A stretch of 5,035 nucleotides of DNA. Source: Candidatus Moraniibacteriota bacterium. Its GTDB lineage: Bacteria > Patescibacteriota > Minisyncoccia > Moranbacterales > GCA-2747515. The notes beneath the pieces were generated by a model. It was not told where the DNA came from, ran no database searches, and saw only the letters and a program-made list of their open reading frames with translations. A program made the translations under genes and the position numbers. Each line of letters starts with the position of its first letter. The stretch's first letter is position 1. Of this stretch, positions 4,073 to 5,035 are shown in pieces. The stretch is from contig JALXES010000068.1 in NCBI GenBank assembly GCA_027069365.1, positions 1 to 5,035 on the forward strand. Direction: 5' to 3'.

Positions 4073-5035
4073 ATGCGGGATATAGGGAAAACACAGTCAA
4101 AAACTACCCAAAACGCAAAAATGGCTCAGAGCAAAAATACAGTATTTCGCAGACTTTTTGTGCATGTACTATGCGTCGTGTGTGCAGCGTTTTTTGTTAT
4201 GCCTTTTGCTGCACGCGCCGGCATTACCAAAGAGCTCAACTACCAGGGAAAGCTGACCGACGCGAGCAACACTGCCGTCGCGGACGGCTCATACAGTATG
4301 ACCATCCGCATCTACGACGCGGCGACGGGCGGGAACTGTCTGTGGAGCGCGCGCGGGACATGTGCCAGCCCGCAGTCGCGCAGCGTGACCGTCACGGACG
4401 GAATCTTCTCCATTCGCCTGGGTGACACCGCGGCGGGGGACAACGCGCTGACACTGGACTTCAACGGCACCTACTACCTGGGCGTCGCCGTCGGCACGGA
4501 CGCCGAGATGACCCCGCGCAAGAAGCTCACCGCCGTGCCGCAGGCATTCAATGCGGAGTACTTGGATGGCATCGCCGCGGCAAGCTTCCTGCGCTCTGAC
4601 GCCGCGGACACCATGGCGGCCAGTAGCAGTAACACACTCCTGACTCTCAACCAATCCGGCACCGGCGACATCCTCAACGTCCTGGACGCCGGCACCGAAG
4701 TCTTCACCATCACCGACGGCGGCAACGTCGGCATCGGCACGACCACGCCAACAGCGCCGCTGCACGTTGCCGGGCACTGTGTGACAGCGGACACGCGGCT
4801 GCGACGCCGCCGCCGGCGCAGAAAGGGCGCCACAGACACAGAAGGCCTCAGCGACGAAGAGTTAGAAAAACTCCTGCGCGACGGCATCATCACTGGCTTT
4901 GATGATGACTACATCTATGACGAGGTGATGATCGTGGATCTTGTCGCCGATGATGAAGTGGCAAGTATGAATGTGCAAACAGGCGCACTGACATGGAGCC
5001 GCGTCAACGCGCTTGTGAATATGGGCATCAAGCCG
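4073..5035 (+). CDS. Secreted YQG/tail-fibre-like protein with Hint (intein/hedgehog) domain, 3' end outside window
   Basis: The frame is open from 4073 to the window edge (321 residues seen). Starts at GTG 4070, ATG 4073 and ATG 4121 are possible; residues 1-16 are polar (KTQSKTTQNAK), and a signal peptide runs from M17 to ARA at 49. Domains in order: a YQGKLTD module (57-166) with cysteines 89 and 97, ending in TPRKKLTAVPQAFNAEYLDG; a tail-fibre-like linker with LLTLNQSGTGDILNVLDAG and GNVGIGTTTPTAPLHVAG (to 234); then a Hint domain beginning at C236 with CVTADTRL, the usual first block of self-splicing or self-cleaving domains. Seven arginines and a lysine (244-251) follow, then an acidic stretch, then DEVASMNVQTGALTWSRVNALVNMGIKP, which fits the next Hint strand region. 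The later catalytic Hint motifs lie beyond the window, so activity cannot be judged. The gene body uses many more C-ending codons than its neighbours. It has its own promoter and probably encodes an exported surface fibre. Confidence 0.85.
   Translation, partial: MRDIGKTQSKTTQNAKMAQSKNTVFRRLFVHVLCVVCAAFFVMPFAARAGITKELNYQGKLTDASNTAVADGSYSMTIRIYDAATGGNCLWSARGTCASPQSRSVTVTDGIFSIRLGDTAAGDNALTLDFNGTYYLGVAVGTDAEMTPRKKLTAVPQAFNAEYLDGIAAASFLRSDAADTMAASSSNTLLTLNQSGTGDILNVLDAGTEVFTITDGGNVGIGTTTPTAPLHVAGHCVTADTRLRRRRRRRKGATDTEGLSDEELEKLLRDGIITGFDDDYIYDEVMIVDLVADDEVASMNVQTGALTWSRVNALVNMGIKP
4100..4113 (+). repeat. Third copy of an AAACTRCC(C)AAAA element
   Basis: AAAACTACCCAAAA resembles the right arm of the inverted repeat (AAACTGCCAAAA, 4031-4042) and the left arm read on the minus strand (AAACTACCAAAA, 4017-4028). 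Three related copies within about 100 bases around one promoter could be binding sites for a regulator. This copy lies within codons 10-14 of the longest reading of the gene, so it may also be chance in an A-rich stretch. Confidence 0.3.

Noticed and set aside
4289..4893. Overlapping minus-strand open frames opposite the last gene
   Set aside because: They arise from the GC-rich codon pattern of the plus-strand gene; the plus frame carries the signal peptide, YQG and Hint motifs.
1..5035. Alternative genetic code with TGA as glycine (known in some CPR lineages)
   Set aside because: All visible stops are TAG or TAA, which prompted the idea, but about 1,450 codons of confident genes contain no in-frame TGA and use normal GGN glycine codons.
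1..5035. CRISPR arrays, tRNA or rRNA genes, insertion sequences
   Set aside because: No regularly spaced repeats, tRNA-like arms, rRNA-like sequence, transposase motifs or terminal inverted repeats were seen.

Overview
The window is moderately GC-rich bacterial DNA that is mostly a cluster of secreted and cell-surface protein genes. The mix of families suggests a Candidate Phyla Radiation (Patescibacteria) organism or a close relative. It includes small secreted proteins with a GTLTPGTPVTG core and a YKLDVPSTQRSG tail, an SxNY-repeat module ending in GFW, WxL-interacting-protein-like membrane-anchored partners, and a YQG-type tail-fibre-like protein carrying a Hint (intein/hedgehog) domain. 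This placement comes from recalled family distribution, not from a search. Standard bacterial code fits: the long frames contain no in-frame TGA and all visible stops are TAG or TAA.

Layout. Bases 1-277 are the 3' end of a sensor histidine kinase gene. After a short gap with an inverted repeat and a strong extended -10 promoter, 390-2029 hold a two-gene unit: a small secreted beta-rich protein, then a membrane-anchored protein resembling DUF916/WxLIP. Bases 2030-2358 hold no plus-strand gene but carry a plausible 87-codon secreted-protein frame on the minus strand (2061-2324). Bases 2359-3999 repeat the two-gene architecture with diverged paralogues. From about 4000, an AT-rich regulatory region with an inverted repeat and an extended -10 promoter leads into a longer gene that runs off the right edge. 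This gene encodes a secreted protein with a YQG-type N-terminal domain, a tail-fibre-like stretch and the first part of a Hint domain.

How they may work together. In low-GC Gram-positive bacteria, WxL proteins are encoded beside WxLIP proteins (DUF916 plus DUF3324) that hold them at the surface. The two modules here look like a distant version of that arrangement: a small exported protein plus a partner that has a signal peptide, a beta-sandwich ectodomain and a C-terminal membrane anchor. Pairing within each module is inferred from gene order. The right-edge gene adds a further surface protein that may process itself or be modified through its Hint domain. No function has been shown for any of these products.
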